Origin: Ascoidea asiatica
Lineage: Eukaryota; Ascomycota; Saccharomycetes; Ascoideales; Ascoideaceae
DNA: 62,108 nt
Direction of reading: 5' to 3'
Assembly: GCA_001600695.1 (NCBI GenBank)
Contig: BCKQ01000008.1
Span: forward strand, 658,816 to 720,923
The translations under genes were made by a program, and so were the position numbers. Of the stretch, positions 32,998 through 43,730 are shown in pieces (positions within the stretch are counted from its first letter, which is position 1; every line of letters begins with the position of its first letter). Below the pieces are notes generated by a model that did no database searches, had not been told where the DNA came from, and saw only the letters and a list, made by a program, of their open reading frames with translations.

Positions 32998-34647
32998 ATG
33001 TTAAAGAGATTTTCACCATCTTCTTTTACTATTTCAGCTCGATCTCAATTCACCAGAAAACCTTTTATGAAATGTTTCCAAAAGTATTTCATGACCTCAA
33101 ATAAATTCACCAGTAACAATAATATTCCTTGGATCAATAACTATTTCAGAAGAAAAACTTCAAATGCTACTAAGCTTGACAATTATATAACTAGATCCTT
33201 AGCTTCTTCATCCAATTTTAGAGAAAAAACAACAACGTTACTAACTGATAGTCCTACAAAATTTATATCGTCAGATACTATTGGAATTAATAAGGGTCTG
33301 GGATCAAACATAGATTCAAATAATTTTGTTAGTTGCACTATAATTGACTCTCACGGAAATATAATAGATGTTTCGAAAAAATTTCCTAAAATGAAATTTC
33401 TTGATGAAAATGGATTATATCCTCGAGATCTTAGGAAAATCGATAAATCTTCAATTGATATTGTTCCAAGTATAGTAATTAGAAAAAATTGTATTTTAGT
33501 TAATTTATTGCATATAAAGGCGTTGATTAAATTTAATCAAATAATAATCTTTGATATATCTTCATCTACATCTGTTTCTGCCCCAGCTTCAACCCATGGT
33601 TCAAATACTTCAACAAATGCTACTAAACTAGGGTTATTTTTATATGACTTAGAGGACAGATTAAAGACAAACCCCTCTGCCAATTCAAGTCTAAATCAAT
33701 CTTACGAATTCAAAGCTTTAGAATCTATATTGATTAACGTTATGTCATGCTTAGAAACAGAATTAAATGGTCATTTAAAAACTTGCTCTTCTATATTAAT
33801 TGATTTAGAAAATCAAATTGATAGAATTAAATTAAAAAATTTACTAATAAAATCAAAAGATCTACAAGCTTATTATCAAAAAACTCTTTTGATAAGGGAG
33901 GTTTTAGATGAATTACTTGAAAATGATGAAGATTTAGAAAAAATGTATTTAACTCAATCTATTAATCCCAACGTAAAGTCTGATCGTAGAGATCAGACTT
34001 CATCAGAAATGCATGACAACTTCACAGAAATTGAAATGTTGTTAGAGTCATACTATAAACAGAGTGATGAATTTGTTCAGCAGGCTGGCTCTTTAATTAG
34101 CGATATCAAATCAACTGAAGAAATAGTTAATATAATATTAGATGCAAATAGAAATTCATTAATGTTGTTTGAGTTGAAAGTTACAATTTATACTTTAGGT
34201 TTCACTGTTGCTACAACTTTGCCAGCCTTTTATGGGATGAATTTGAAAAATTTCATTGAAGATTCTTCTTATGGGTTTGTCGCTGTTGTATCTGTTTCAA
34301 TCCTATCTGCATTATCAATAACAATGTTAAATTTCAATAAATTAAGATCCGTCCAGAGATTAACTATGATGCTTGGTAGAAGCGAGAGAAATTTTTTGAA
34401 TGATAATTCATTAATTGATGGTATTGAACAATCCGAAAAAAAAGCTATCAGTAAAACAGTAGTAAACTATCCTGATTTGGATAATAAAAGTAGATTGAAA
34501 AAATTGAAAAATGACATATTTTGGAACTATCTTTTTAAAGTAAATATATTCAGAAAATTTATTTTTTGGAAAAAAAGGTATAAAATAGATAAGAAGCAAA
34601 AAGATATTGTTTGGAAGTGGTTGATCGATGAACAACAAAAAAAATAG
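32998..34647 (+). CDS. MRS2: Mitochondrial inner-membrane Mg2+ channel Mrs2/Lpe10, 549 aa
   Basis: CorA-superfamily channel that brings Mg2+ into the mitochondrial matrix, needed for group II intron splicing and respiration. The N-terminus (MLKRFSPSSFTISARSQFTR) is basic and hydroxylated, as a presequence should be, with a further Arg/Ser-rich stretch to about residue 85. The conserved region begins near PRDLRKIDKSSIDIVPSIVI. A helical stalk with an acidic loop (LLENDEDLEKMYL) follows. The signature GMN at residues 413-415 ends TM1, and the matrix-conserved GMNLKNFIED plus TM2 follow. A basic C-terminal tail ends the protein. The ATG at 32998 is used; the open frame extends seven codons upstream only to a TTG. 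The paralogue LPE10/MFM1 cannot be ruled out. It converges on ASF1 with 111 bp between stops. Confidence 0.88.
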   Translation: MLKRFSPSSFTISARSQFTRKPFMKCFQKYFMTSNKFTSNNNIPWINNYFRRKTSNATKLDNYITRSLASSSNFREKTTTLLTDSPTKFISSDTIGINKGLGSNIDSNNFVSCTIIDSHGNIIDVSKKFPKMKFLDENGLYPRDLRKIDKSSIDIVPSIVIRKNCILVNLLHIKALIKFNQIIIFDISSSTSVSAPASTHGSNTSTNATKLGLFLYDLEDRLKTNPSANSSLNQSYEFKALESILINVMSCLETELNGHLKTCSSILIDLENQIDRIKLKNLLIKSKDLQAYYQKTLLIREVLDELLENDEDLEKMYLTQSINPNVKSDRRDQTSSEMHDNFTEIEMLLESYYKQSDEFVQQAGSLISDIKSTEEIVNIILDANRNSLMLFELKVTIYTLGFTVATTLPAFYGMNLKNFIEDSSYGFVAVVSVSILSALSITMLNFNKLRSVQRLTMMLGRSERNFLNDNSLIDGIEQSEKKAISKTVVNYPDLDNKSRLKKLKNDIFWNYLFKVNIFRKFIFWKKRYKIDKKQKDIVWKWLIDEQQKK

Positions 34648-34758
34648 ATACTATTGCCTTGTAAATAAAATATTTATATAGAAATATTTAATAAAAAATA
34701 ACAGAATTAAAATATATACTTTAACCTTAGATAAATGGCAAATAGACGAAAATATAAA

Positions 34759-35733
34759 TTATGATACACTGATAGATCTTTCATTAGATTCATCAATCTT
34801 ACTTGGAAAATTTTCCTTTATTGAATCTGCTGTAGAGGTTACTTCTTTCGATTGATCGGATATATTCTCTTTCGTTATTTTTCTTTTCTTGGCTGGTGGC
34901 TCATCAGCGTCTTCAGAAAGTGGAATTTTTTCTTTGGAGGAACTTGTGATTTTGCTTACTTCAGATGTGTTTTCAATATTGCCTTCTTCTTTTGATTTGA
35001 CGTTTGAAGTAGCGACAATTTCATCATTATCTTCTATCGCTTCTTCTCGTTCCTCTTCATCTTCGTCGTCATCTTCTTCGTCATCATTGCCTTCTGGATC
35101 TTCGGCATCGCCTTCTGGATCTTCCTCTGCCTCATCTTCTTCGTCAACATCGTCCTCTTCTTCATCGTCATCATCTTGTTCATTCAAGCCATATTGATCT
35201 TCATCGTCTATCAATTCAGCCTCAGGCTGTTCAATTTCAGTTGGAAATTCTTCTGCATTCTCATCTTCATTATCCCAAACTATATTAAATCTTGTTACTC
35301 TTGGCTTTTCGGCCAATATATTTCTAACAACATGATTGACTTGAACTTTACTAGGAGGATTTTCCCTCAAGTCATCTGAGTCATACTCATTATTGACATA
35401 GTACCCAACTCTTACAAACTCTCTATCCTTGTAGGAACAAGATAATAGTATAACAGTAACAGATACTAGTTCACTTGCTGGAATTAATTCAGGACTTGGA
35501 GGATCTGCTGTAAATAAAAATTTATTAACACCAACAGGCACAGGTCCAACGAGTATAGAATCCAATTCTTGATCATGATCCAAAGATCTAGAGGAGCCAA
35601 CATATGTTAATTTCCATTCAAGATCCTGGGTTAAAGGCTCAAGACATTCAAAAGTAATTTCAAATTCGTAAGGATCTGTGAAATGAGCAGGATTATTAAG
35701 CACATTTATACCAAGCAAAGATACAATTGACAT
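34759..35733 (-). CDS. ASF1: Histone H3-H4 chaperone Asf1, 324 aa
   Basis: Chaperone that binds H3-H4 dimers and hands them to CAF-1 and HIRA during replication-coupled and -independent nucleosome assembly. Residues 1-155 are the immunoglobulin-like core ([57 protein letters not shown]), highly conserved. Residues about 156-240 are an acidic tail with long Asp/Glu runs, and a Ser/Lys/Glu-rich end follows. The tail is longer than in S. cerevisiae Asf1 (279 aa in total). The start is the ATG at 35733: the 25 upstream codons open only with TTG and lie before the invariant MSIV. The divergent region shared with YCS4 has MCB/SCB boxes, fitting S-phase expression. Confidence 0.97.
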   Translation of the reverse strand: MSIVSLLGINVLNNPAHFTDPYEFEITFECLEPLTQDLEWKLTYVGSSRSLDHDQELDSILVGPVPVGVNKFLFTADPPSPELIPASELVSVTVILLSCSYKDREFVRVGYYVNNEYDSDDLRENPPSKVQVNHVVRNILAEKPRVTRFNIVWDNEDENAEEFPTEIEQPEAELIDDEDQYGLNEQDDDDEEEDDVDEEDEAEEDPEGDAEDPEGNDDEEDDDEDEEEREEAIEDNDEIVATSNVKSKEEGNIENTSEVSKITSSSKEKIPLSEDADEPPAKKRKITKENISDQSKEVTSTADSIKENFPSKIDESNERSISVS

Positions 35734-36142
35734 TTTATTATGATTATAATTTTCTAAGTATAGTTGTTGTAATTCAAGTTTTCTTGAAATAAATTTTAAA
35801 ATATTCAAGAATAGATATGAAATCTTTTAATATCGTCAATTTTAACTATTATAATTATAAATCGAACTCAGCATACGCGTAATATTAAATACAGAATAAC
35901 TTTACTTTAATGTTGGCATTTCGCGTCGAAATTGAGAAGTTGACTAAGCGCTTACCTAATTGTAGCCAACTGCTTCGCTGAGTTGGGCAAGTTTTGATGT
36001 TTATTAAATAGTAAACAATAGATTTAAAATTAAACAGTACAGTTCACTAGAATTAGTTTTCTTGTAATTTATTAGTTTTTTCTTAATTAAACGTTTTTTC
36101 TAGTTGAGTATTATTCTTTGATATCATAGCTATTATTTTACA
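35734..36142. promoter_or_regulatory. Divergent ASF1/YCS4 promoter with cell-cycle boxes
   Basis: A 0.41-kb region feeding two chromatin genes. It contains a perfect MCB ACGCGT at 35875-35880 and TTTCGCGTC at 35919-35927, which on the minus strand reads GACGCGAAA, an overlapping MCB/SCB element (CGCGAAA). Such sites bind MBF/SBF and drive G1/S transcription. Confidence 0.65.
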
Positions 36143-39100
36143 ATGGAGTTTGAGTTTGATGTCAATGAAGCTCAGTCATCTTTCAAGGAGTTGATAGAAG
36201 AAGACCATCCCATAAATGATCCAGAACAATACCTATCTAAATTAACTGATACCTTAGCTTTAACACCAGAAGAAATTCAAAAGGAAGATACGTTTGACGA
36301 ATTCAAAGATTTAGTACATGCTTACAAATCTGTTAACCCTGGTATACAAAAACAGATTACATATTTAGTTTCATCTTGTTTGAAAAATGTTGGAGAAATA
36401 ATTCATCAAGGTGTTAATAATGGGGAGGTTCAATTGTTTGAGCAATACAAAAACATTCTTGAATTATATGGATACCTAATGTACTGTATTTTAAATTTTT
36501 TACAACTAGAGGAAATAGTTGCTTCTTCAGCCAAGAGACCTTCTGCAAAAGAGTTAAATCGATTCAAAAGTAATTGTACTCAGCTTGAAAGTGCAATGGA
36601 TTCTATTTCAGTTGTCTTTAAAATCAAATTATCTAGATTATTTCAAACCACTCCTGAAATAAATGCTTTTATTGGCTACTTCACCAGACCTATTTATGCT
36701 TTAATGGAAAACGAGCAAAGAATTAAAATTGACTCTATAAAAAGACATATGTTCAGAATAATTTCAATGGCTGTAAAATATCATAATCATTTATCAAATG
36801 CACAAACTATCATAATGCAAAATCTAACTTATTACATTCATTTAAATAATGTTATGGCAGAACTTTTAAAGACCCTTAATGATGAATATGATCATACTGA
36901 ACTTGCAGAAGAAATTTTAGAGGAAATCAGTAATAAACAATTTAATAGTAATGACAATAACGGCCCTAAATCCATTTCCGGTTTCATAATTAAACTATCT
37001 GAACTATGTCCTCGTCTAGTTTTGAAGCAAATGAGTTTAGTCGCTAAATTACTAGATAATAATTCTCATCAGCTTCGTTGTTCTGTGGTAGAAGCTTGTG
37101 GAAATATTGTAAATGACATTTGTCAAAAATCTGATGATTTTGAAAGATATAAAATACAGACAGAAAAGTTAATTGAGCTTTTGGAACAAAGGTTCTTGGA
37201 TCAAAATCCCTACGTGAGAACTAAGGCTATTCAAGCAATAGTTAAAATTTGCGACTTAGATATTAAGTTTGCTAAAAAAAGACAAGTTTTTCTTAACTTG
37301 GCTAACGTATCTTTGGATGATAGAAATTCTCTTGTTCGTAGAAATGCTGTTAAACTAGTCTCCAAACTTATACTGACACACACCTACGAAGCTGTATATG
37401 GCTCACAGTTGAGACTTTCAACTTGGCAAAAAAGACAGAAAACACAAATAAATGAATTAGAAGAAATGAAAAAAAAGTTAGATTCTCTGGACACTTTGCA
37501 AGAATCAGGTAATGCTGATCGTATTCAGCAAGATTTTATGAACTTGGGAATTTCACTTCAGTTTTTAGAAAATGTTATTACTTTTATTGAAGTTATTCAT
37601 AGTTGTACTGAAAAAGCTGCCAATCTCTTGTATTCCAAAAATCGAACTGAGGTATTAGATATAATGGATTTTATTGTTTTGGCGGATGCCTATGGGATAG
37701 AAACTTCATACTTNGGAATCAAAAAAATGTTACATTTAATTTGGGTCAAGGGTTCTAATGATGAGGGTGCAACTGTTTCGCAAGGCCTTATTAAAAGTTA
37801 TCGTGTTTTGTTCTTAACAGCCCCTCCTCATACAAAGCCTATTGAGCAAAGTGCTTATATTGCAAAAAACCTCATTGGTCTAACCTATAATACATCAATG
37901 GCTGATCTAGCTTCATTGGAAAAATTGATATGCTCTTTATATGAAAGTGGCTTTATTAATGATTCGATTATTAAAATCTTATGGCAAACATATTCTCATA
38001 AAGATGATACATTNGATAGAAAAGAAAGGAGAGGGGCTGTAATTGTATTGGGTATGCTCTCTTTGTCGGATAATAAAATTGCTCTCAAAGGTCTTGATTC
38101 TTTGCTTCAAATTGGCCTTGGTGAAAAAGGTAGAGAGGATCTAGTGCTTGCCAAATATTCTTGTATTGCTTTACAAAGAGTTCTGTCCGGAAATGATAGT
38201 ACTAAACAGACTTCAAATAAAAATCAAAACTCTCTTCAGTCAATGATATTAGAGGAAGAAAAAGAAGTAAAGGCCATAAGGAGACTCAGCAATGTCGTTT
38301 ATACTTATAATGAAGATAATGAGTGGTATGGGGTAGCAGAGCAGGCTATAAGTGCGATTTATTCGATCTCCTCAAAAGCTGATATAGTTTGCTCGGATTT
38401 AATTAAAAGAAAAATTAAAGCTGTTTTTGAAATTTCTAATCCCACTGAAGCTCAGGTTGTTGGCTTATCTCAATTACTATTTATTGTGGGCCATGTTGCC
38501 ATCAAAACAGTTGTTTATCTAGAAAAGTGTGAGGCGGTTTTCAAAAAAAAAAAGATTGAGCTTGAAACCGAAAATGCCAATAATAAAGACAATGATGATT
38601 TAGACATGATCGGTGCTTCGACAGAAGATGATTTTACAGAAGCTATATATAGGGTAAAGGAGGACCAGTTATTATATGCTAAAAACTCGCTATTGGCAAG
38701 ATTCGGACCATTAGCTAAGGAAGTTTGTCTCCATAATTTGAAGTATGAAGATAAAATATTACAACGCTCTGCTGCTCTTTGTATGGAAAAACTAATGTGT
38801 GTGTCTAAAAGATATTGCGAGGAAAATCTACCTCTTTTAATTAAAATGATGGAAGAATCACCAGATCCCGTTATTCGATCTAATGCAGTGTTAGGATTAG
38901 GCGATATGGCTGTTTGTTTTAACAATTTGGTAGATGAAAACACTGATTTTTTGTATGGAAGACTCCATGATGATAACATAATGGTTCAAAAAACATGTTT
39001 GATGACAGTCACTTTTTTGATTTTGGCTGGTCAAGTTAAAGTAAAAGGTCAGTTAGCAGAAATGGCTAAGTGTTTAGAAAACCCTGATCCAGCAATATCG

Positions 39101-39427
39101 GATATGTGCAGATTATTTTTTACTGAATTGGCAACAAAAGATAACGCAATATATAATGGATTCATTGACATATTTAGTGGTTTATCTTCTGATTCTGAAC
39201 TCAAAGCTGATTCATTCAAACGTATTGTTAAATATTTGATTGACTTTATTGATAAGGAGAAGCATCAAAAACAATTAAGTGAAAAATTCCTTCAAAGGTT
39301 GACAAAAGCTGAAAACGAGGAAGATTGGAAGAAACTTTCTTTCGCTTTAAAAACAATACCTTACAAAAGTGATATAATCTCGGAAGCTCTTACCTCTGGG
39401 TATAGTAAAAAGGTCTCCGGACACTAA
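36143..39427 (+). CDS. YCS4: Condensin subunit Ycs4 (CAP-D2), 1094 aa
   Basis: HEAT-repeat non-SMC subunit of condensin that, with Brn1, binds DNA and compacts mitotic chromosomes. The N-terminal Cnd1 domain spans about residues 60-230. HEAT repeats follow, with recognisable family motifs (QNPYVRTKAIQAIVKICDLD, DDRNSLVRRNAVKLVSKLIL, LRLSTWQKRQ). A mid-region matches condensin (RKERRGAVIVLGMLSLSD). The conserved C-terminal condensin domain begins at about residue 885 (ENLPLLIKMMEESPDPVIRS, NAVLGLGDMAVCFNN). S. cerevisiae Ycs4 is 1176 aa; the shorter C-terminus here ends with a basic tail. The start is the first ATG, with a short conserved acidic beginning. It is divergently paired with ASF1. 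Two Ns are both at third codon positions. Confidence 0.93.
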   Translation: MEFEFDVNEAQSSFKELIEEDHPINDPEQYLSKLTDTLALTPEEIQKEDTFDEFKDLVHAYKSVNPGIQKQITYLVSSCLKNVGEIIHQGVNNGEVQLFEQYKNILELYGYLMYCILNFLQLEEIVASSAKRPSAKELNRFKSNCTQLESAMDSISVVFKIKLSRLFQTTPEINAFIGYFTRPIYALMENEQRIKIDSIKRHMFRIISMAVKYHNHLSNAQTIIMQNLTYYIHLNNVMAELLKTLNDEYDHTELAEEILEEISNKQFNSNDNNGPKSISGFIIKLSELCPRLVLKQMSLVAKLLDNNSHQLRCSVVEACGNIVNDICQKSDDFERYKIQTEKLIELLEQRFLDQNPYVRTKAIQAIVKICDLDIKFAKKRQVFLNLANVSLDDRNSLVRRNAVKLVSKLILTHTYEAVYGSQLRLSTWQKRQKTQINELEEMKKKLDSLDTLQESGNADRIQQDFMNLGISLQFLENVITFIEVIHSCTEKAANLLYSKNRTEVLDIMDFIVLADAYGIETSYXGIKKMLHLIWVKGSNDEGATVSQGLIKSYRVLFLTAPPHTKPIEQSAYIAKNLIGLTYNTSMADLASLEKLICSLYESGFINDSIIKILWQTYSHKDDTXDRKERRGAVIVLGMLSLSDNKIALKGLDSLLQIGLGEKGREDLVLAKYSCIALQRVLSGNDSTKQTSNKNQNSLQSMILEEEKEVKAIRRLSNVVYTYNEDNEWYGVAEQAISAIYSISSKADIVCSDLIKRKIKAVFEISNPTEAQVVGLSQLLFIVGHVAIKTVVYLEKCEAVFKKKKIELETENANNKDNDDLDMIGASTEDDFTEAIYRVKEDQLLYAKNSLLARFGPLAKEVCLHNLKYEDKILQRSAALCMEKLMCVSKRYCEENLPLLIKMMEESPDPVIRSNAVLGLGDMAVCFNNLVDENTDFLYGRLHDDNIMVQKTCLMTVTFLILAGQVKVKGQLAEMAKCLENPDPAISDMCRLFFTELATKDNAIYNGFIDIFSGLSSDSELKADSFKRIVKYLIDFIDKEKHQKQLSEKFLQRLTKAENEEDWKKLSFALKTIPYKSDIISEALTSGYSKKVSGH

Positions 39428-40178
39428 TTTTTTATTTTTTTTATCAAAAAGATCTGCAAATTGAAGGAGTCAACTAATAATCTCGTGATTCTCATTAATA
39501 TACGTTAAGGTAAAGTATTTAAATGAATCAGTTTTGATTTTTACAATAAAAATTAAAAATTGAACTTTATTCCGAAAATAATCATTCCAGCTTCATCGAA
39601 AGAATGTGGATAGTTTCAACAGTTTAATAAAGCAAAGTATGGTTGGGCAATTAGTATTATTTGCCAGCTGTTTTGCNCTAACATTCCAACTTTTCAATCT
39701 TCAGCCTTTTAGGATTTTCTTATGATCAGCTTCGAGTCTGATCAATTCAGTGTCTTTGTTTTTGCAATCACTTGCATATCACTTTGATNAGTTATTCAAA
39801 AACCAAATCAATAAAAAAGCGTATCAAAGTTTTTCGTAAAAACTTCCTAAAAGCTTTCTTTAGAAGACAATAACAAAAACTAATTGTTAAATTATTCTTT
39901 TCTTGGTGTTTCTTTTAATTCAAATATTCTAATTTGTTCGTTATTTGAGAACCAAAAATTGGGGGACTAATTGAAAATAAATTTGAAATCAAGTCTATTC
40001 TACCTTAAGATATTAAAGCTCACAAATTTTTAGAATGATGTTAAGAAAAATATATAAAAATAAACAAAAAAAAGATAAAAAATAATGATTATAAAACAAA
40101 AAAATAAGAATATCGTCAAAAACCCTAAAAAAAAATTTACTAAAACTTTTAAGGTTGTAAAATGGTTTGTAGAAACGT
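39428..40178. other. Convergent 3' intergenic region, YCS4/PYC
   Basis: 0.75 kb between two 3' ends. It is AT-rich, with A-rich runs on the PYC side (40010-40140) that would act as its poly(A) region. No open frame, RNA gene or repeat stands out. Confidence 0.6.
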
Positions 40179-43100
40179 TTACTCTTCTTCCTCAGCTTCA
40201 GCTGCTTCAGCAATTCTGACGAGTAAATCACCCGCATCAACTGCGTCACTTTCTTTGACAGTCACGTCCACAACTTCCCCAGCTGTTGGAGCAGAAATAA
40301 CCATTTCCATTTTCATAGCACTTAAAACGGCAAGTGGATCACCTTTCTTAACTGCACTACCTTTGTGAACTTTAACTTCAACCACAACACCAGCCATTGG
40401 TGCACCAACTTCACCAGGATTATGAGCGTCAGCTTTTGCCCTAGTAACTGTTTCAATACCAGCTTTTTTATCAACAACAGCAACTTTTCTCATTTCACCA
40501 TTTAATTCATAATATACTTCTCTAGTACCTTTATCAGATATGTCACCAATAGCTAACATTTTAACTATCAATGTTTTACCTTGTTCAATAGTAATATGAA
40601 CTTCTTCGTCAATCTTTGGAGGAGCCAAAAAATATCTAGTAGGTATAACGGATAAATCACCAAATTGTTCTTTAATTTTATGAAAGTCCTCATAAACTTT
40701 AGGGAACATATTATAAGATGCGATATCACATTCTGTAATATTACCAAATCTATGCATTAAATCATTTTTGATGGCTCTTAAATCATATGGTTCTAATTCT
40801 AAACCTGGACGAACAGTTAATTTTCTTCTCTTTCCTCTTAAAACATCAGTTCTTAATGGCTCAGGAAATCCACCGTATGGTTGACCCATTAAACCTTCAA
40901 AGAAATCAAGAATCGAGTCAGGAAAATCTAACGAACCTGCCAATCTTCTGACATCATCAGCGGATAGTTTATTTGAAACCATGAATTGAGCTAAGTCACC
41001 AACAACTTTTGAAGTTGGAGTAACTTTAACAATATCACCTAATAACAAATTAGCTTCCCTGTATGCAGCTTTGGTTTCAATCCATTGAGCACCTAAACCA
41101 ACTTGTTGAGCTTGGAAAAGTAGATTTGTCAATTGACCACCAGGAATTTCATGAACATAAACTTCTGGATCGGGACCATTTAAGTGAGCTTCGAAACAAG
41201 AATACAACAATCTCATTTGTGCCCAGTATGAATCAATTTCTCTAGCATGCCTCAAGTTAATACCATTATTGATAGTACCTTCAACGGAAGCTAAATATGC
41301 ATACATTGAAGGTTGAGATGTTAGGCCGGACATAGAATTAGTGGCAACATCAACAACATCAGCACCTGATTCTGCACAAGCAATCATACTTGCAACACCA
41401 GTACCTGCCGAATCATGAGTATGAACATGAATTGGTAATTGAGGATATTTCTTTCTAATAGCACCAATCAAAATTTTAGCAGCACTTGGTTTCAAGGTAC
41501 CAGCCATATCTTTGATACCTAAAATATGAGTTCCTTTTTTAACAACTTCATCAACGAAATTTAAATAATATTCTAAATTATATTTCTTTCCTGGTTGTAA
41601 CATATCACCTGAATAACATACAGTTGATTCAAGAACACCGCCGGCTTTTAATACTGCCTTAGCTCCGACATCTAATTGATTAATATCATTAAGAGCATCA
41701 AAAACTCTGAAGATATCAACACCATTTTGTTTTGCTTGTAAAACAAAATGATCAATAGCATTATCGGGTAAAGAAGCATAACCTAAACCGTTTGCACCTC
41801 TTAATAGCATTTGAAAAGGAATATTTGGACATCTTTTTTTCATTTCTCTTAATCTAACCCAAGGATCTTCATGTAAGAATCTCATTGAAACATCAAAAGT
41901 GGCACCACCCCAGCATTCCAATGAAAATGCATTTTCCAATGCATAAGATGTAGTTTGAGCTATAGCTAAAATATCAATNGATCTAACTCTAGTAGCTAAT
42001 AAAGATTGATGAGCATCTCTCCATGTGGTATCCATAATAAGAGTACCTTTATAATCTCTAACAGCCTTAGAAAAAGCAGCAGGACCTTCTTTGTTAAGGA
42101 TATTCATCCATCCCTTCGTATTAGGTTTTGAGACATCGAGAACTCTTCCTTTATCATCATGAAGAAGGGGAATAACTGGTTCTGTATCTAATTTTGGAGC
42201 ACCAACTTGACCAGCAATAGAAGTACCATTTACTGCCAAATTAGCTAAATAATTTAATAATTTATGAGCTCTATTTTGAGATGAATGCATCTCAAATAAT
42301 GAAGGAGTATCATCAATGAAAGTTGTCCAGCAATCACCTTTTATGAAAACATCATTTGTTAATAATGATAACAAAAATGGTATGTTAGTCTTAACACCTC
42401 TAATTCTAAATTCGATTAAAGATCTTAACATTTTTCTTCTGGCAATTTCATAGGTTGAGCCTGTGCAAGTACATTTAACCAACATTGAGTCATAGTGAGG
42501 AGAAATTACAGATCCAACAAAACCATTACCACCATCTAATCTCACTCCGTTACCACCTGCAGATCTATAAACTTCAATTCTTCCAGTATCAGGTTGAAAT
42601 CCTTTAGATGGATCTTCAGTTGTAATTCGACATTGTATAGCAAAACCTCTAGTTGTGATCTTATCTTGTAACAACCCTAATTGAGCTAAAGATGCACCGG
42701 CAGCCACTTGAATTTGAGCAGCAACGAGATCAACCCCAGTGATTTCTTCAGTTATAGTATGCTCAACTTGAATTCTTGGATTAATTTCAATAAAATAATG
42801 TCTATTTTGATTATCAACTAAGAATTCTGCAGTACCAGCATTTCTATAATTTGCAGTTTTAGCTAATTTTACAGCATCTGATAAGATAGCATCTCTAACT
42901 TCGATTGGTAAAGTTTTAGCTGGAGCCATCTCAACAACTTTCTGATGTCTTCTTTGTACTGAACAATCTCTTTCGAATAAATGAACTACATTACCATAAG
43001 AATCAGCTAACAATTGAACTTCGATATGTTTTGGTTTATCAAGAAATCTTTCAATAAAACAAGTGCCATTACCGAAAGAAGCTTTTGCTTCAGAAGTTGC

Positions 43101-43730
43101 TCTTGAAAAGGCATCAGCAATATCATCACCTTCTCTCACAACCCTCATACCACGACCACCACCACCAAAGGCAGCTTTAATGATAACAGGATAACCATGG
43201 TGCTGTACAAATTCTTGAGCTTGTTTGACATTATCGATTGGACCTGGTGAGCCAGGAACAGTTGGAACGTTACATTTAGCAGCCAAAAGTCTTGCAGAGA
43301 CTTTATCCCCAACAGAATCTATAACTTCGGCAGGTGGGCCAATCCAAGCAATTCCAGCTTTTTCAACTTTTTCAGCAAATTCTGAATTTTCTGAAAGAAA
43401 TCCATAACCTGGATGAATCATTGAAACTCCATGATCTTTAGCTATTTTTATAATTTCATCAATTTGTAGATAAGCTTGAACAGGAGAATATTTACCTTTT
43501 TCACCAATTGGATAAGCTTCATCGGCTTTTAATCTATGCATTGATAATCTATCTTCATGGGAATAAATTGCAACAGTTTGCATTGATAATTCATGAGCGG
43601 TTCTAAAAATTCTAATTGGAATTTCACCTCTATTTGCAACTAATATTTTATTCATTGAGCCCAAAATTGACATTTTATCTCTTATTGAGGAAAACCCTCG
43701 AGTATAAGTTGAGACTGAATATTCAGACAT
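40179..43730 (-). CDS. PYC1: Pyruvate carboxylase, 1183 aa
   Basis: Biotin enzyme of the cytosol that carboxylates pyruvate to oxaloacetate to refill the TCA cycle and supply aspartate. The biotin carboxylase domain spans about residues 25-480 (NKILVANRGEIPIRIFRTA, GGGGRGMRVV as the ATP-grasp glycine loop, EINPRIQVEHTITEE). The carboxyltransferase domain follows at about 565-835 (TTWRDAHQSLLATRVR, metal-binding HVHTHDSAGTG). The PYC_OADA domain comes next, then the biotinyl domain with Lys1140 in SAMKMEM. Length matches yeast Pyc1/Pyc2 (1178/1180 aa). There is one copy in this window; the symbol follows yeast and does not imply a paralogue. The upstream region is 2.8 kb with a GC-rich block. 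The C-terminus ends in an acidic Ala/Glu tail. Confidence 0.98.
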   Translation of the reverse strand: MSEYSVSTYTRGFSSIRDKMSILGSMNKILVANRGEIPIRIFRTAHELSMQTVAIYSHEDRLSMHRLKADEAYPIGEKGKYSPVQAYLQIDEIIKIAKDHGVSMIHPGYGFLSENSEFAEKVEKAGIAWIGPPAEVIDSVGDKVSARLLAAKCNVPTVPGSPGPIDNVKQAQEFVQHHGYPVIIKAAFGGGGRGMRVVREGDDIADAFSRATSEAKASFGNGTCFIERFLDKPKHIEVQLLADSYGNVVHLFERDCSVQRRHQKVVEMAPAKTLPIEVRDAILSDAVKLAKTANYRNAGTAEFLVDNQNRHYFIEINPRIQVEHTITEEITGVDLVAAQIQVAAGASLAQLGLLQDKITTRGFAIQCRITTEDPSKGFQPDTGRIEVYRSAGGNGVRLDGGNGFVGSVISPHYDSMLVKCTCTGSTYEIARRKMLRSLIEFRIRGVKTNIPFLLSLLTNDVFIKGDCWTTFIDDTPSLFEMHSSQNRAHKLLNYLANLAVNGTSIAGQVGAPKLDTEPVIPLLHDDKGRVLDVSKPNTKGWMNILNKEGPAAFSKAVRDYKGTLIMDTTWRDAHQSLLATRVRXIDILAIAQTTSYALENAFSLECWGGATFDVSMRFLHEDPWVRLREMKKRCPNIPFQMLLRGANGLGYASLPDNAIDHFVLQAKQNGVDIFRVFDALNDINQLDVGAKAVLKAGGVLESTVCYSGDMLQPGKKYNLEYYLNFVDEVVKKGTHILGIKDMAGTLKPSAAKILIGAIRKKYPQLPIHVHTHDSAGTGVASMIACAESGADVVDVATNSMSGLTSQPSMYAYLASVEGTINNGINLRHAREIDSYWAQMRLLYSCFEAHLNGPDPEVYVHEIPGGQLTNLLFQAQQVGLGAQWIETKAAYREANLLLGDIVKVTPTSKVVGDLAQFMVSNKLSADDVRRLAGSLDFPDSILDFFEGLMGQPYGGFPEPLRTDVLRGKRRKLTVRPGLELEPYDLRAIKNDLMHRFGNITECDIASYNMFPKVYEDFHKIKEQFGDLSVIPTRYFLAPPKIDEEVHITIEQGKTLIVKMLAIGDISDKGTREVYYELNGEMRKVAVVDKKAGIETVTRAKADAHNPGEVGAPMAGVVVEVKVHKGSAVKKGDPLAVLSAMKMEMVISAPTAGEVVDVTVKESDAVDAGDLLVRIAEAAEAEEEE

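Noticed and set aside
35734-35808. 25-codon N-terminal extension of ASF1
   Set aside because: It opens with TTG and precedes the invariant MSIV start of the family.
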